From assembly GCF_902635505.1 (NCBI RefSeq), contig NC_045428.1, positions 72,799,141-72,863,140 of the forward strand: a stretch of 64,000 nt of DNA, read 5' to 3'. How positions within the stretch are numbered: position 1 is the stretch's first letter; each line of letters starts with the position of its first letter. The translations under genes and the position numbers were made by a program. The DNA is from Sarcophilus harrisii (lineage: Eukaryota; Chordata; Mammalia; Dasyuromorphia; Dasyuridae). Shown piece after piece: positions 61,566-64,000 of the stretch. Below the pieces are notes generated by a model. It ran no database searches and was not told the origin of the DNA. It saw nothing but the letters and a program-made list of their open reading frames with translations.

Positions 61566-62700
61566 AAACTCTTTGTCTATTTATTCTCTCATTTGTAGAA
61601 CAAATCTAATTGAAGAATTATGTTGCAATTAAGCAATGTTTTCTGACCAAGTTTTTTTTTTTCTCTTATAAATTGTACTGTAGTCAAGATTTATTATAGT
61701 AAAATATTAGCCTACTTTTTCTATGATGTTCCAATAGCAGAAAGAACAAATGATTTTAGATTTGATGATTTAACTAAAAGACAATTGAAATGTCTTTGAA
61801 TTTCAATCTAAAAATAAAATTGAAGTCCTGAATTTCAAGTAAATAAAATAAAAATAAATTGAAAACAGAAATGCATATGAACAAATCTCTTTTAATGGAC
61901 AACTGTCATTGTTTGAACATGGTATTAGTTTGGATTTAAAAGTTTCATATTGTGTCAAAGAGGCTACAAGGATTATTAATAAATTATATATCTGGATATG
62001 AAATTATCTGTCTATAATGCCAGAAGGTGTCTTAGTTCTCTTTCTCTCTTCCCAAAAGACAGAGAGAGGGTACAATTTATTAAAGAGTTTGTTTGAAACT
62101 TAATTTATTAAGGTCTTCTAACCACATTTTTATTCTGTAAGATTACAAAAATGATACTTGTAATTATTAACAATTGTATCACTGATAGTACACATAGACA
62201 GAGGGTATGGGCATAAGGTGAATTTGAGGGAATGACATAAAAATTTCTGCCTATCCACTGCACACCTAGCTGCCCCTTGATCTTTTCACTTTTCACTTTT
62301 CTTGGGGCATTTAGAAGTATATATAGAAAGAGGATATGGGTAGAAGTTTATTTTGATGTGATGATATTAGGGAAAAAAAAAGACATTTTTCAGAGAGAAG
62401 AGGAAAGGTGAGGTAAAATGAGTAAATTACATCACATAAAAAGGCACAAAAGACCTATTACAGTAGAGGGAGATGAGCATTGAAGCTTAATCTCAACAGA
62501 TCTGACTCAAAGAAAGAGTAACATACACATTCAGTTGGTAGAAATTTAATATCCTATTAATATGGAGAGGAGAAAGAGGAAAGAAAATGGAGTGATTGGA
62601 TAGAAAGAAGGGCAGAAACAGCAAGAGAAAGGGATACAAAAAGAGAAGCGTGATGGAAGGTAGGGCTGATTGAAGGAGGGAGTGGTCAGAAACTTTCAAT
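61566..62700 (+). other. Mixed tract: unassigned sequence and HAL1 3' UTR-like blocks
   Basis: 61566-62170 is unassigned. A SINE-head remnant (CTATCCACTGCACACCTAGC) lies at about 62252-62275. Blocks at 62182-62245 and 62307-62365 resemble each other, and TACATCACATAAAAAGGCAC, then CCTATTACAGTAGAGGGAG at 62428-62472 is homologous to 61500-61545. Confidence 0.4.
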
Positions 62701-63290
62701 TTTGATTGGCTAGAATGACAGGGAAAGATAATGAGGAATGCTGGAGGGGATGTGGGAAAACTGAGACACTGATACATTATTGGTGGAATTGTGAATACAA
62801 CCAGCCATTCTGGAGAGCAATTTGGAACTATGCTCAAAAAGCTATCAAACTGTGCATACCCTTTGACCCAGCAGTGTTACTACTGGGTTTATATCCAAAA
62901 GATATTTTAAAGAAAGGAAAGGGACCTGTATGTGCAAGAATGTTTGTGGCAGCCCTCTTTGTAGTGGCCAGAAACTGGAAACTGAGTGGATGCCCATCAA
63001 TAGCTGAATAAATTGTGGATATGAATATTATGGAATCTTATTGTTCTGTAAGAAATGACCAGCAGGATGATTTCAGAAAGGCCTGGAGAGACTTACATTA
63101 ATTGATGCTGAATGAAATGAGCAGGACTAGGAGATCATTATACACTTCAACAATAATACTATATGATGATCAATTCTGATGGACATGGTCCTCTTCAACA
63201 ATGAAGATGAACCAAATCAGTTCCAATAGAGCAGTAATGACCTGAACCAGCTACACACAGGGAAAGAACTCTGCCAAGGATTTTTGTACC
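62700..63290 (+). mobile_element. L1 ORF2 C-terminus and 3' UTR
   Basis: A 101-codon open stretch at 62706-63011 reads DNEECWRGCGKTETLIHYWW, then NCEYNQPFWRAIW, FDPAVLLLGLYPKDI and MFVAALFVVARNW, the conserved Cys-rich ORF2 C-terminal region (compare CWRGCGEKGTLIHCWWNC of eutherian L1). The sense 3' UTR follows to about 63290. 5'-truncated. Confidence 0.9.
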
Positions 63291-63294
63291 ACCC

Positions 63295-64000
63295 TCATTT
63301 GATTTTCTTTTTTAGAGATTATAAAAAATGATCAGCCTCACTCAACCAAGGAAAAGGAACTTCTTCATGACACAATGAAGACTTTATCTGGGTTTGAGTG
63401 TTTCTCTTTTCAGGCAATTGCAACTAATCTATAATGATGTCTTGGCTAAGCCAAAAATACAGAGAAGTCAGTTCTTCAACAATCTGAATGTCATAACTCT
63501 GGTGAAGGCCACTTTCTGATCAATAAGTATGGGAGTTCTGGGCATGGGAATGGCGATCCCCATTTTCCCCATTGAATTCTAGGGCAGATAGACCTTTTGA
63601 AATGTCTACAATGTCTTGATGAAATTTGGCTGCCTGAATTAAAATTTTTAAAAATGAAAGTATGACTTTACCTTTGCATTTATCCAGAAAAGATTCTGGA
63701 TGGGTAGATAGATATTAATTTCCTGATATTAATTAGATATGTTTTGAAGTATCCAGATTATTCCATTTGAAATTATCCTAGTTAAGTTAGTTTCCTCTGT
63801 CAGAACCCTATCTGTCTGGTGTGTTCTATTTCTGATTTAAATGATTGTATTCCTGTTATTATTTTCTCAAGCCTGGGCAGCCTCCAATATTAAGGCCAAT
63901 CTCTCTGATATTGTTGACATTCTATTTGTCTTCTCAGGAAACTACAGGCTTCTCCTATGAAAGACTCTATTATTTTCTGATTTTCTCTGAGGACAAGCCC
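63295..64000. other. Window end, unassigned
   Basis: No exon of a neighbouring gene recognised. In human the next gene on this side of MYL1 is ACADL; none of its exons were seen here. Confidence 0.4.

Noticed and set aside
63295-64000. Possible first exon of the next gene (ACADL expected by human synteny)
   Set aside because: No ACADL-like peptide seen in any frame; the gene probably begins beyond the window.

Overview
This is vertebrate, almost certainly marsupial, nuclear DNA. It is AT-rich, intron-dominated and full of interspersed repeats. The repeats point to a marsupial: many copies of a tRNA-derived SINE, in a short form ending in a simple repeat and a long form ending in the GACTGAAC/GTTCAGTC arm; L1 3' ends of marsupial type; ORF1-bearing HAL1-like L1 relatives; and many old MIR/THER1, MIR3, L2 and L3/CR1 fragments. 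An Australian marsupial seems more likely than an opossum, but that is an impression from remembered repeat sequences, not a test.

The only protein-coding gene I can support is MYL1, skeletal-muscle essential (alkali) myosin light chain, on the + strand from about 0.6 to 31.0 kb. All nine exons of the classical MLC1f/MLC3f gene are present. Exon 1 (694-813) is the MLC1f start with its Ala-Pro tail. Exon 2 (about 14975-15036) is the MLC3f leader and ATG. Exons 3 (15859-15883) and 4 (16147-16174) are the mutually exclusive MLC3f- and MLC1f-specific exons. Exons 5-8 (19960-20103, 22386-22559, 23246-23323, 28385-28427) are common, and exon 9 (30673 to about 31015) is entirely 3' UTR with AATAAA at 30990. 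The spliced reading frames are intact: 573 nt / 190 aa for MLC1f and 453 nt / 150 aa for MLC3f. Each isoform has its own promoter, so one locus makes two light chains by promoter choice coupled to exclusive splicing.

Region by region. 1-690 holds the MLC1f promoter. 0.8-15.0 kb is intron 1, with old MIR/L1 fragments, a GGAA microsatellite flanked by a duplicated segment, and an overlapping double hairpin. 15-31 kb holds the rest of the gene; its introns contain a tail-to-tail inverted SINE pair, an L3/CR1 fragment with a 42-bp tandem duplication, and a neat 356-bp TA-flanked DNA transposon. 31-64 kb is downstream intergenic DNA. It contains a 1.4-kb L1 fragment with an in-frame 57-bp duplication; a largely repeat-free stretch with a tight E-box cluster at about 34.58-34.69 kb, a candidate for the known MLC1/3 3' muscle enhancer; a perfect 22-bp hairpin at 35968-36021; a SINE nested in a SINE; an L1/HAL1 chimera; an L2 split by a 1.5-kb unclassified insert; a young L1 insertion with a 15-bp target duplication; one probable solo LTR (fossil); and an L1/HAL1-like tract at the end. 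I found no second gene, RNA gene or CRISPR-like system, and no convincing undescribed multi-gene system. The best candidates for novelty are the hairpin, the putative enhancer and the structured repeats.
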